Shown here: positions 29,986-40,466 of the stretch, in pieces | Position numbering within the stretch: position 1 is the stretch's first letter | How the letters are laid out: each line of letters opens with the position of its first letter | NCBI GenBank assembly: GCA_905221605.1 | Contig: CAJNDS010002567.1 | Location: forward strand, 1 to 64,000 | Direction: 5' to 3' | DNA length: 64,000 nt | Origin: Symbiodinium natans | Taxonomy: Eukaryota; Sar; Dinophyceae; Suessiales; Symbiodiniaceae | Notes under the pieces: generated by a model | What the model was told of the DNA's origin: nothing | Seen by the model: only the letters and a program-made list of their open reading frames with translations | The model's database searches: none | Position numbers and translations under genes: made by a program

Positions 29986-30249
29986 CTAACAACAAACACT
30001 TCGTGCTCCAAAGCTAAGACGCATCCAGAAGCAGGACTGGCCCCCGCGGAGCTTGGAGACCTTGGCAAGCATGGAAGTTGTGTGGCCTGAACACAGCGTG
30101 TTTGGTACACCTTGGGGAAGCTGACACGAGTGTGCAGAAACTATCGCTGAACTCTGCAAAACAGGCTCAATCTTTGGAAGAGAACGGAGCAGGATAGCAA
30201 CGCTCTCGCTACTCGTTGAGGGGCCTGGTTGGCCGTCGCTTTGAGACAT
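29986..30249 (-). CDS. Candidate first exon with ATG, possibly of the PPR gene
   Basis: From an ATG at 30249 the frame reads MSQSDGQPGPSTSSESVAIL, then LRSLPKIEPVLQSSAIVSAH, and stays open to 29986. A polar start followed by amphipathic sequence is ordinary for an N-terminus. No other gene start lies between here and the PPR exons on this strand, so it may be their first exon; that link is inference only. Confidence 0.35.
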   Translation of the reverse strand: MSQSDGQPGPSTSSESVAILLRSLPKIEPVLQSSAIVSAHSCQLPQGVPNTLCSGHTTSMLAKVSKLRGGQSCFWMRLSFGARSVCC

Positions 30250-31225
30250 GTATCGCCGAACTCGCTCAGCCTAGGCAGGCTTTGTGTTCACTCTCTGTCA
30301 ATGCAGCAGCCCGATGCAGCAGCCCAGGCCACTTTCTCTGTCATGGAGTCATGGAGTAGCCAAGCTTTTTCACTCCGGCTCGGGAATAATTCGCGCGTGG
30401 CGCGCGCGTTGAGAAGCAAGGAAGTCGCTTGTCAGACGATGCGTCTCTTCTCGGCCTTCGCTGGACGTCGCCTGCGAGAGGGGGTGTGGCACCCAAAGGT
30501 GAGAGAAAATTCGGGATGATTGAGACATGACTCACTAATGCAGCGTGAGACTAGTTTGGCAGTGCACGGTCCTCTCCGTTCATTTTCAGGAGCTGCTGCA
30601 GCATACCCTTCATCTCCTGGATCTCGAATCCCCACGGTGAAGTGAACTCAACTCAACTCAGTGACCACTTTGGCAGTGCCATGCCTGGTTCTCGCAGAGA
30701 TCATGCAAAGCACTCCTCGGCTGACGGTGGCAAGTTCGCCCGTGGCACGGCCAGTGCAACGGCCGCGCATACCAGGCTTACAGTACCCTGCCAAAGTTCA
30801 AGGACTCTGGCTGATCTCGTCGCACGAAAAAGAGCTTCTCCTTCGTCTTCTGGGGTAGAATTGGAATGATTGCCTTCAGACAGGATGTCACTGTAACCTT
30901 TGGCTCTGACATCGCCGTGTTTTGCCTCACATTTTCCTGCCCGACCTTCATGAGCACCGACATCACCGTCGGCATGTCCAGCAAAACTATCCGGTGGAAC
31001 CTATAAGCGCGCTTTGCTTTGTCAACTGCCTTGCATGGCTACTTGGTCTACGGGGTCTTGTACACATCTGCACGCGGATGCCAACACTCTCTCTCCAGAG
31101 GTGCGGGGGACCGTTCCGCAAAATAGGAGTTCAGGCTGCCGGCGACGTTGAGGTACGGCATGACGTTCAAGTTCAGAAGTGGCTGGTAGCCGTGCGCGTC
31201 CAGCACATAATCCAGTCTTGGCTGC
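30250..31225. other. Unresolved region with competing frames
   Basis: Plus-strand frames at 30229-30519 (MRLFSAFAGRRLREG) and about 30810-31003 (FWGRIGMIAFRQDVTVTFGS, ending before a TAA) look coding. So does a minus-strand frame at 30984-30778 (VRQNTAMSEPKVTVTSCL; KEKLFFVRRDQPESL). They overlap and cannot all be real. Decamer-like duplications (CATGGAGT, ATGCAGCAGCCC) occur at about 30302-30356. Confidence 0.3.
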
Positions 31226-31231
31226 GAACTC

Positions 31232-32560
31232 TCACGCAACACACCCCAACCGATCACCAGGACACCTCCCACGTGCTAGTCTGCTAGTCAAACAGGAATG
31301 TGCTACACTTGCTGTGTGTTCTTGAGGTCTGCATTTTGGATTTTTCGGCAGGTTAAGTACACGAAACGACTCCTTCTTGATCCTTCTTGATTTCAGTCCA
31401 GCTTGTCTGCAGTTTTTGCCAGAACGACGTCGCAAGCAAAGCTACTACTGCTTGGAGATTCAAGTCACTTCTCTCTGGTTTGAGCAAAGACTTCACTGGC
31501 CACAGCTGCACACCCTGTGGGCACCCCCCGGTCAAAACGACAGCGAAAAGATACGAAGCATTGGGAAACGATCCGGGCGGGTTCCGTTTCGTTGGACGCG
31601 AGAGAGCGGAAAGCCAAGTCGGAGCCAGGTGTCTGAGCTGTAGGCCCAGCTTCCTCCAAGGCCTCAAGGAAGCCGTAAGTTGACACCACATCAAGAACAG
31701 ATGGTGTGTTCCTTTTCTTCAGCTTGTTGCGAGGCATGGACGTATTCACCGTGCGCAGCTTCAAAAAGACTCTGTTAAGAGCTGATCCTTGTGCCAGACG
31801 CACGCCAGAATGATACCAGCGACTTCTCCTCGACGCTGGTTCACACAGCCCGAGTAGACCAAAGGCCTGTCAGGGAGTAAAAGTTCACATGCTTCGCTCA
31901 AAAGCTTTCTTGCGCATGGTGCCATCGTCAGTGACCATGTAAATTGCACATTGCTTGACTTAGCTAGACTTGGGCAGATTTTGGCCTCGACTCCTTCCCG
32001 ATCGCGATGACTCGAGTTTCTGCGGTTGGCAAGCTTTCTGCCTGCGAATCCAACCAACCATCCAGCGTGTCTCGCCTCTGCGGATCCCGTGGGATGCGCG
32101 GATCACTGGCAAGCTCTGCGTCGCTGCGTGCTCAGCTGCGCAATTGCTACTCAGCGGCTTCCAAACAACCGACTCTTTCAGCTTCTTGACAGCTAACTCC
32201 TCATCACCTGCATGCACAGAGCCAAGATCAAATGGCTTCAACAGCATTGACACAGCAGCTGAAGAAAAAGAGCAGCCTTACAAAAGGGGGTGTCTGTATG
32301 CAAGCCCTACGAGACTCCGCCCAAACAACCATCTAAAAATGTGAGACTAGCCAAGTCGGCCAGCATGTCCCGTACCTTCGGTGGCTCGGAGCATTCGCTG
32401 TACGTGGCCGCTGTTGATCCAGCTTGCCGATCCGTCTGGAAAGTCCTGTACGACTTCTGCAGCCACGGCATCCAGATCACTTCCCTGAGCATGGTCAGCC
32501 GAAAGAAGATCATTCACACGAGCAAGAACGGGTTCAACAACACGACATGTTAATGTGACA
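31232..32560 (-). CDS. Unrecognised multi-exon gene
   Basis: Four minus-strand segments have strong coding composition and sensible limits. 32560-32376 reads VNDLLSADHAQGSDLDAVAA, then EVVQDFPDGSASWINSGH, ending at a GT donor. About 32203-32110 follows a CAG acceptor with GDEELAVKKLKESVVWKPL. About 31960-31815 has TMAPCARKLLSEACELLLPD and CVNQRRGEVAG. About 31795-31560 has LNRVFLKLRTVNTSMPRNK, then KRNTPSVLDVVSTYGFLEAL. A basic segment (GKNCRQAGLKSRRIKKESF) follows to 31232. I recognise no family. The pieces agree in direction and in AG|G boundaries, which argues for one gene. The start may lie in the 32.55-32.6 kb region or further right. Confidence 0.55.
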
Positions 32561-32660
32561 TGGACATGCGCTCAGAGTCCGAATCTCTTGCCACGCTGCC
32601 GAAGGAGTGCTGTCCTCGCTGCGGAGGCCCGGCTCTTCTTTCTCCATGGGAGCAGCCGAA

Positions 32661-32732
32661 AGGAACCGATTGGAACGGAATGGAACGGATTGGAATGGAT
32701 TGGAATGGATTGGAACGGATTGGAACGGATTG
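32661..32732 (+). repeat. Decamer tandem repeat GGAAYGGATT
   Basis: About seven consecutive copies of a 10-bp unit (GGAACGGATT/GGAATGGATT, first copies slightly changed). The open frames across it (Gly/Trp/Asn/Glu on plus, Ser/Asn/Pro/Phe on minus) are repeat artefacts. Confidence 0.92.
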
Positions 32733-32739
32733 CGGCTGA

Positions 32740-34995
32740 GACTGCCTGCTGTCTGATCTGCCTGGCCAGTGACCGGGTCACTGACAACCACGTTCATTGT
32801 CAAGAAGCTGTCAAAACAAGTAGTCGTGGGGCCAAGAATGTTTCACACATGCTCTTGATTTGGTGCGACATACTGGGTGTGTGAGATGGAAGACAGCTAA
32901 GGATACAACACGTGCAGCAGTTCAGACCACAGACACCTACGGCCTGTAGACTTTACCCACCTTTCCAATTTGCTTCATCCCTCCGACAGGAGCTCCCACA
33001 TTACCCACCGACATGCTGTTCCAATATAGTTTCAAAAAGGAGAAGAAGCTGCACAGTGATTATGGACTAGGATCAGGTAGCAATCGACAGATGCCCGACT
33101 GAGTTGCTGGCAGCGTCCCTCTGTGCCTCGAGAAAGCAGCTTGCAATGCGGCAACCAGGGGATGCAAGCAGGAAAGTTTCATATGCAGATTAGGCCTCTT
33201 GTGCAGTCAGGCTGGTGCAGTGTTCACTTGCATCATCCGCCTTCTTCTTGGAGGTTTGCCAACTGCCGCGGAAGAAGTGAGGCACCTAAGCATGACCGGA
33301 CATACAAGCAAAGCACCAGCAAAGCACCAATCAAGCACCTGGTTGCTTGTTGAATCATGGCAGCAAAAACCGCGGGCCTCTTTGAAGATGAAGGAAACGA
33401 CAGCGCGGAACCTTCGGACTGGCTCATTGTCATCCACGGAAGCTGCCGCGCTGGTCCTGGCTGGGGCGCGCGCTGAAGAAGGGAGTCTTCTTGTATGCGG
33501 TTCTCGAAGTTCCACCTCGGAAGCCATTGTGAACCTCCGCTCAGAACCACTTACTCAAAGCTACAGCTGCTTCTACCCTCAGCTTGAGCGTGCCGATGAT
33601 TAGACATGCAAACCGAGCCCGAGGCATCAGTATCCGTGCATGTGGAGGAAAGTCAGAGCAACTTTGGACGTACTCCTCGTGCGGACAGTTGTATTCTGGG
33701 CGTGGCTTCAAGGCGACTTGCTGCACGTCCTGCAGGACTGACACGGCATTGTGCATCCCTTCTCCGGCAACATCCTGGCCTGAGAAGGCACAGCTTTCTG
33801 CAGAACTACAAGATCTTACTGGAGCACACCTCACGTTCAATACATGCAATGATGTCGAGCTTCCTGGGTCGCACGACTACCCCAAACACACGAGCTTTCT
33901 GGATTGGATGACTACGATGGCGACTGGACCGGTTCCCTCCTCGGATTTCCATGACGCCCCGCCTTGCATGGATCCGGCAAGCCTACACAGCTGCTACATC
34001 CGCTACATCCTTTTTGACAAAGAACTGCGGGGACATACCTTCAGGAGACATCTGTTGGTGGCTACAACATGCGATGCAAGAAGGTGTAGCGGCCAAAATA
34101 TGGACACTATGATGCATTCATCCCCAGCTGTTGCCAGTTTTGTTTGCCCAGGCCAAGTTCAATGCTGGGGTAGCTTGACTGAGTCTTATGCTCCGTCAGA
34201 GTTTTGAGAGCGAAGCTTGCAACGTGCCGTCTACCTCAGCAATTGTTGCATAGTCCTCAGAGTCATGTAGAGCACTGTCACCTTGATGGAGACCGCCATA
34301 AGGGGCGTTCTCAGCCAGTTTCGTGACGCCGTGTACAATCGACATTATCGCGCAGTGCTCCGCATCCATGGCAGTGTTTTCGCAGTGGCTCGGGGCGGTC
34401 GCTGCAGGGACTGCCCAGAGACCAACATTCAGCCTGCGCCGCGCATACTTTTAATGCGATGCTGTCAGCACCTTTTTTTCTAACCCTGAGCCTGCGCAGT
34501 TTGGAGCCTTCGAGCCTTGGATCCCTTTGAGTCGCCTTGTCTTTGTGACTTCGGAATGGTGCTCTTGCTCTTGCTATCTCTTGCTACTAAGTTACTATGT
34601 CCAACATGATGAAGCTTCAGATGTCTTCCTCTCACGCGTGCACAACTAAGCGGAAGTAACGGGTCCTGCCCTGTTCATTGTTACATGTATAAGGAAGTGC
34701 CCATGGAGCTTTACATTGCCTCGAGCCTTTCTATTGAATGTTTCTACTGAGTCTGCTGAGAAGCTGATAGGATTTGCACTAGCGGTCCGATCATGCAAGA
34801 ATGTCGGAATGTTATCCGAAACTCTCCATCATCTTAGCCAACACCACTTTCCTTTTGATAACAGTTTGAGGAACCTTTGCTCTGGACTGACTCCTGGTAC
34901 TCACTCTTGGCTTCGGGAATATCATGTACTGTAGTCCCTTTCTGCCAAAAGCAGCACTCTGCAGGGACCTTGAGCAGTGCCGAAACCTGGGCATC
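32740..34995. other. No confident gene; several open frames
   Basis: A 207-codon plus-strand frame (33584-34207) and a minus-strand frame (33849-33541, with GEGMHNAVSVLQDVQQVALK and HARILMPRARFACLIIGTL) overlap, so one is a shadow. The minus frame fits the local gene direction. At 33199-33603 both strands are open again. From 34210 to 34990 I see no exon apart from possible C-terminal lipase exons that I could not place. Confidence 0.3.
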
Positions 34996-35004
34996 CATGC
35001 ATAC

Positions 35005-36364
35005 CCCGGCAAAGTCGGCGGCAGGTTCGTGATCAAGTCAAACTTCTCGTTCGCACTCGCTAGATAGCGGACGAAGCGCAAGCTGGGAGGCAACGCCGCT
35101 TCCAGATTCCTGTCTTCACATGCATGTTACGCCGAGATGAGCCACTGATATGAAAGGATGGAGAAGTTAGTTGGGTACGACTGCCAAGAACTCGAGATGC
35201 AGACTGGGAACCATGCGTGCTAGCTACAGGCTTGCTGTACCACAGACCGAGAGGTTGTTGTATGGTTTCGCCTGGGCCATTTCCCGGTCAGAGCAGAAGA
35301 CGAAATGCACATGTTACGCGCCCCGCGTCCCTGGTTCCCCATGGGCCGCACTAACGTTCGACCAGTCCTGACCACGCATATGTACACAACGTGTCATGCA
35401 CATGCCCACGCATTTTCAATTCCCTTCCCTGACCGTAGATCTCTAAGCCACTTGAGGTCAGCATAAAGGGCGTGTCTGCGTGCGGTGATTTGCCTGCATT
35501 GCTTGTCCGTCACGTACCACGGGCGAGGGCATCCCGAAGTGATCGTGGCCTTCGCCTGGTGCCCGTCCACGCCTGCGATGATTCACATACATCAATACAT
35601 AACTACATATAATTCTCTTCTACGTCGCATGAGTATATAATCTTCGCAATTTGCCACAAAATCACGCTGATACGCTGCATAAGGGTGATGCAATTGACTG
35701 TGTATAGAAGGTTGCCTGCCAGGTTGTCCAAGGCAGCATAGTTGGCGAGCACTCCACCGAGAGAGTGGCCCGTGTAGTAGATTTGTTCCGGATCGCAGTC
35801 CCCCTTCTTGTATGCCTCCAACAGCGCTTCCCTGAGGCCCGATTGTAAGGTTCGATAGCAATGCTTCCAGGAGCTGGCGACCCAAACTTTGTGCCCTTCG
35901 GAGAAAGGCTCTTTCTTACCCATGGCATTGAAGTTAGCCTTCCAGCCTTCTTTGCTGGCGGTCCCACGGAAAGCCACCCAGCACTTGCCCGCAAACTGGC
36001 CATCCTCGCTGCGTATCACGCGCGCCATCATGAAGTCAGATCCGTCTGGGTGCTTTCCCTCCACTTCCTTTAAAATACGGCCGCATTGGCTTGAAGCCTC
36101 TGAGGCACTGCGGTAAGTAGAGGCCGCGCACAAAAGGGCTCGGCCAGCTAGTGCCCACTGTTGAGGGCTTAATCGCTGCACGTCGTCCTTGGGCCCGCTT
36201 GGGAACTTCCGTGACGCCGAGACGTTGCTTTCCAACTTCGTTCTCTCCATGGCATCTCTTGCGGTATCTCTCCGATCATTTCGCAGCTGTAGCAGTGGGC
36301 ATTCCTCCGGTTCGGCGATTGCTGCTCGTGCTGCGACGGCGACAAAAACAACGCGAAGCATCAT
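35005..36364 (-). CDS. Secreted class-3 lipase (alpha/beta hydrolase), at least three exons
   Basis: A triacylglycerol/phospholipid lipase of the Lipase_3 (PF01764) type. From an ATG at 36364 the protein begins with a signal peptide (MMLRVVFVAVAARAAIA, cleavage likely after AIA), so it should enter the secretory route. Exon 1 (36364-35716) holds CWVAFRGTAS (oxyanion-hole region, about residues 128-137) and IYYTGHSLGGVLANYAALD with the nucleophile Ser near residue 201. Exon 2 (35572-35494) reads VDGHQAKATITSGCPRPW, matching the TFG-x-PRVG strand. Exon 3 (35082-35005) reads RFVRYLASANEKFDLITNL and PPTLPG, matching the strand and loop with the catalytic Asp region. Phases join cleanly: a split Gly codon at 35716/35572 and a split Ser codon at 35494/35082, using GC donors and AG acceptors, then a GT donor at 35004. 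The exon with the catalytic His was not found, so the C-terminus is open. In exon 3 the canonical D of the D-x-V-P motif is not obvious. Confidence 0.87.
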
Positions 36365-36736
36365 TCTACCATGACTCTCCACGCGCTCTTCTACTCATGT
36401 TTCGGAAAGGTATTGTTGGGTTGTGTGCAACACCGTCGCGCAGATCGAACTACTGATGTTACTGCAGGTCACTACCATGCAGTGCCGGTGCCGGGTTTTT
36501 GAGCCCAAGCAATGCAGGGATCCAGGGTGACCACTTGCTCCGCAACAGGATTCACTCCCAGCCACCATTCATGAACCTGCATGGACTGTACAGGAAGTAG
36601 TGGACTAGGGCTTATTGTGCTCTCATGCTCCTTCAGGTATGGCCTTTTTGCTTCAACCATCTTCAAATGTAGAAAGAAGTTGCTGCCGGATCAAGCAGGA
36701 AAACGAAGAAAAGGAGAGTGGAACAGACTGTAGCAG

Positions 36737-36912
36737 CACAGTGCAGCGATGGACCCCCACAGTACCGGAGGCCGATCACAGACTGCTGATGGCTGGCATC
36801 AGAGAGCATCAGAACACCAGCTTCCACAGTGCAGCGATGGACCCCCACAGTACCGGAGGCCGATCACAGACTGCTGATAGCTGGCATCAGAAGGCATCAG
36901 AAGGCCAGCTTC
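36737..36912. repeat. Tandem duplication, 88-bp unit, two copies
   Basis: CACAGTGCAGCGATGGACCC and the following sequence (CAGTACCGGAGGCCGATCAC, CTGGCATCAGA) appear starting at 36737 and again at 36825 with only a few differences. The second copy decays after about 36905. Confidence 0.9.
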
Positions 36913-36991
36913 GTGTACTTGCGGCACATCACGGCGTACCTCTGCACTGGAACACATGTAACGAGACATGAAGGAGTGACCACATTGACAT

Positions 36992-37013
36992 GTGGTACCA
37001 CATGTGGTACCAC
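36992..37013. repeat. Perfect 22-bp palindrome
   Basis: GTGGTACCAC occurs twice with AT between, making a 22-bp sequence identical to its own reverse complement. The inner CATG and outer repeats also form smaller palindromes. It could be a dimer binding site or a cruciform seed; nothing else ties it to a gene. Confidence 0.85.
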
Positions 37014-37019
37014 TGAGCG

Positions 37020-37905
37020 GCTGGAGAGGCGCACGGTGAAAAATTGCTGAAGCCGGATACGACAGACACCTTAGGCGCCTCGGGCTCGGCCGGCTCGTGG
37101 GTGAAATTTTGGGTGGAGTTCCTGGTAAAACCCCAGGAGAAACCCATGGCCATCTTCGGTGCAGGTACCTTCTCACCTGCGATGCTCACATATGCTCACA
37201 TATGCACACATGCTCTCAATCACCTCTCAGGCTTACTACGAAAGGGCAAAGGGTATTCTTGCCTGCAGCTTCTTCCTTCTTCTTCTTTTTAAGCGCGGCG
37301 AGAGCCGCCTGGACAAGACGAGCTCACTTGAGGCGGTGCGCCGCTCCGAGCTGCACTGCCCAGCCCCTCAAAATGCACGGCAGTGTTTCACATAAGTCAG
37401 TTGCATTTCGTGGCACTTGCAAGCTGCTGATTGAATCACTTTTCATGTCGAGCACGGTAGGCTGTACACCCAGCAGTGCGGATGCTATCAGCGAAAGGGG
37501 CAAATTGATCAAGAGATTAAGTAGTTAGAGGATCCCAAGAAATGAGGAAAGTGGCTCCTGTCGTGGCTCGTTTTGCCAAGGCAGGAGTTGAAGGGATAAG
37601 GAGCGGATGGGTTGAGGAGTTGAGCCTGAGCGAAAGCTGGAGCTACAGCAGCAGTTCTGCAGGCCGGAGCTGCAGCAAGCCTTGCTGCAGCCCTAGCCTA
37701 GAAAACTGCTGGAGCTCGGCAGTCACGTAGTTCTTTGGACAGCGCCAGTTTCTCAGAAAGGAGGACTCAGCCTCCTCGAGCCCATGCACTGCGTCAATGG
37801 GAGCTTATGTTCGAAAATTTGCCATTGATGGCTTGTGAGCTGCTGCCTTGGGTCAACAAAAAAAGCTGCCATCCACAGTGAATGAATTGGCACTGAAGCG
37901 AAGGG
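37020..37905. other. No assigned gene
   Basis: At 37044-37190 both strands are open (plus GASGSAGSWVKFWVEFLVK; minus MAMGFSWGFTRNSTQNF), with no family match. Near 37183-37210 the decamer GCTCACATAT is repeated. Around 37640-37690 there are CTGCAG-rich short repeats. Confidence 0.35.
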
Positions 37906-37912
37906 GATGATG

Positions 37913-38647
37913 CTAAATTACTAAACAGGCTCCACAGCGGAAAATCTTCAAATACCTGGCCTTGCAGCGGCGATCCTCTGCCTCTTCTGCTTGCTCACCT
38001 TGCAAAGATTTGCAAGAAAAACCTGCCAGGCGTCTCTTCGCGGACACCAAGTGGCCCGGAATCGCAACCAAGCTGCGTCGCAGGTCATTCAGGAGCTTCT
38101 CCAGGTTTCGAAGATGCTCCTGCATGCATGGCAGCGCTTGGGACTTGTAACAGAATGCCGAGCCCGACATTGCACGGATGCTGGTTCCAGAACTGAGCTG
38201 TCGGCACCAAATTCCTGCTCGAGCTCTTCTTCACCTTGGTTCTTGGCTGCAGAAAGACTCCCTCTCGTAATAGGACGTAATAGGTCAACTCGGAGGCCTG
38301 AACTACAAACTGTTGAAAACAAGCTTTTGCCTGAGCCGCTGCCTGAGCCGCAGGCTCCATTCCTTGTTTCCGCTCGGGGACGGCCGGGTCCATCGGCTGA
38401 ACTCGACGCCTGGCATGGCTGCACGTCGTGCCGTCGTGCGTAAGTGTAAGCAGAAACAGTGAACTTGCGCCACTTCTGCAATATTGCAAGAACCTGGAGC
38501 TTGCACCATTGACTTCCCTCCCCCTCCCTCAGAGAAAAACACAACTGTGAAAATCAAATCGGGAATTGCCCGAGCACCCACGCCTTCACGCTCGAGGAGT
38601 CCCGTCTCTGGAATGTCGACCTTCGACATCGTCTCTTTCTCCGTCAT
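37913..38647 (-). CDS. Unrecognised multi-exon gene starting at an ATG
   Basis: From an ATG at 38647 the minus strand reads MTEKETMSKVDIPETGLLE, then ARAIPDLIFTVVFFSEG. Later frames carry AAQAAAQAKACFQQFVVQAS or, in another frame, NQGEEELEQEFGADSSVLEP (about 38350-38180). A last block (about 38150-37930) reads EHLRNLEKLLNDLRRSLVAI and RRCKARYLKIF. The last block is likely helical or coiled-coil. The switches of frame suggest introns. A plus-strand frame overlaps the first exon (see 38566-38958). No domain recognised. Confidence 0.42.
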
Positions 38648-38958
38648 GTGGCCTTGCGGAAGCTCCCGAGCAGGGTATGGCGGGAATGCTAAAAGTCGCG
38701 CGCAGGCCTGAGGCCAAACGAAGTGCTTGGCGAATGGGCATTACGGATGAGAGCTCCAGGCCCTGCAAGCAGAGAGGTGTGCCGCAGTCAAGACTCTCTG
38801 AAATTACAGAAGAACTTCTCTCACAGTGGCTGCGGCCTGTTGCGTGTGATTTTTGCATGGCTCCTTCAAGTTTTGTGGGCCTCAGGCCCTGGTCGTTGGG
38901 GCGAGCGCGGTTTCGAGAGCAAAAGATCTCGGGTTCTCAGAGGCATGGAGGCTTCTAG
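38566..38958 (+). CDS. Plus-strand coding-like frame, antisense to a candidate gene start
   Basis: The 130-codon frame includes MLKVARRPEAKRSAWRMGI, TDESSRPCKQRGVPQSRLSE and ITEELLSQWLRPVACDFC, and ends at a TAG. The composition is convincing, but the start codon would overlap the ATG exon of the minus-strand gene. It may be a genuine divergent gene, or one of the two is a shadow. No family recognised. Confidence 0.3.
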   Translation: MPEHPRLHARGVPSLECRPSTSSLSPSCGLAEAPEQGMAGMLKVARRPEAKRSAWRMGITDESSRPCKQRGVPQSRLSEITEELLSQWLRPVACDFCMAPSSFVGLRPWSLGRARFREQKISGSQRHGGF

Positions 38959-38959
38959 G

Positions 38960-39835
38960 GGCAGGCCAAGTACCTGTGCAACGCCCAACACAGAAGGGTC
39001 GTTGACCGCGAAAAGCTTTGATTACGTCTTGGAGGGCATTCCGAGGGCAACACCTCATAAGTCAACTCCAAGTCGTCAAGGGTGTCATCTTGCTCCTCCT
39101 GCTCCGCAACCACCTCTGGCTCACTGTCGCTGCCGCTGCTCATTGAATACTTCCTGCAGGTCAATGTTGAAAAGCATTGCGTGCATGGTCCAACGTGAAC
39201 AAAGCTTGCAGGGGTTTGCCAATTTGAGTGCACACCGCCTTGCCAACTCTGCCACCGTCCTGTCATCCTCATTCGCGAGCAAGCACCGAGGATCTACGGT
39301 ACTTTTCAGCGAGCGACAGAGGACGTGGAGTGATGCAAAAGGATAAAACAAACCCGTGAGCCCCCTGCCAAGCCCATATGGCTTATTCCGGTGAGCTCCA
39401 CCTGGCACGTAGTCAGGGACACCTGCTCACAATAGCAGCTTGTTCTGCAACACCGGGCCTGTTTGAGTACCTTCCGGACATTTCCGAGGCACAGGTCGCA
39501 AGATTCAGCCAGCGAAAGTGCAGGGAGCCTTCCGCTCGATGGACGCCTTGATCTCGCCCTTCAGCAACGAAACCTGATTTCGCGATCGCGGAGCTGGCCA
39601 AAACTCTAGTGCCCAGTTTGCAGACGGAAAGTCCCACCTCGTGAAGGAGAGACTGCACCTCCTCCTTTTCAAGTGCCACTTGACATTCCAGCTGCTTCTT
39701 GTATTCCTGTGGTGGCTGCCCGTCTCGCAACAACTCTGGTGCATGCCATGTCATGTGAACCAGAGTGCAGCAAGCCTGAGCATCGACGATGCGTGCCAGG
39801 GCTTTGCGATTCTGCTCCTCGCACCACTCAAACAT
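38960..39835 (-). CDS. Unrecognised multi-exon gene with charged C-terminus
   Basis: From an ATG at 39835 the protein begins MFEWCEEQNRKALARIVDA, continues QEYKKQLECQVALEKEEVQS and LLHEVGLSVCKLGTRVLA, then switches frame after a CAG acceptor to VSLLKGEIKASIERK (about 39573-39529, GC donor). Further left come RCLLANEDDRTVAELARRC (about 39300-39195) and, after another CAG acceptor near 39153, KYSMSSGSDSEPEVVAEQEE and QDDTLDDLELTYEV. The start is helical with a charged heptad-like stretch; the end is strongly acidic. Direction, composition and splice signs agree, so a real gene is likely, though its role is unknown. Confidence 0.6.
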
Positions 39836-39839
39836 GTCA

Positions 39840-40460
39840 TGCGTAGATCTCTGTACAGTGTCTCTTCATGAGTTTGTGCGCAAAGTTTATGGTCAGGGCA
39901 TTTAGGGCTTCGTGGCAATTGCTCGAGAGGTCCGAACCCTGATTTTCGCAGGGCGTTTTGGAGTCATCAGAAGGACGAAGTAGTCTGTTTATCGGTTTTT
40001 CGGGATGCTGGGAGTTTCAGCGGCTCGTGCTGTCCCAATGAGGAGCGCCCTGACGATCTGAGCATCACGAGCATCTTTCATCTGTTGTCCTTTTCCTAGA
40101 ACGAAAAGGCCAGCAAGGTACTGTTTTGCATGGCCCGTTCAGCGCCCTCAGGCCGTGGGCAAAACATAAGGACAGTTAAGCACATTTGAGCAAGTCTTGC
40201 GTCCCAGCATCGCGCTGGTTGAATCATGACTATAAGTGCCAGTATACTGGTACTATCTGAGACTGCGACTGCTGCCTTCTCTTCGTATCAGCTTTTGTTA
40301 ACTTCCTAATCTTGTTCCGAGCCTATGTTCTTCGTTACTTGCTGCCCTGAGATCTGGTCACGACAAGCGGCGACAGTGTGGGTAGGAAGCGGCTGTTTCT
40401 TCCTTTTCTGCTCCGTTCGTGGGCAGGGAACACTCAGCAGGAAAGGGTTTCGAAGCGAGC
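39840..40460. other. No gene seen
   Basis: Stops are frequent in all frames. Probably the spacer between two minus-strand genes and the promoter side of the gene starting at 39835. Confidence 0.45.
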
Positions 40461-40466
40461 TTCATT

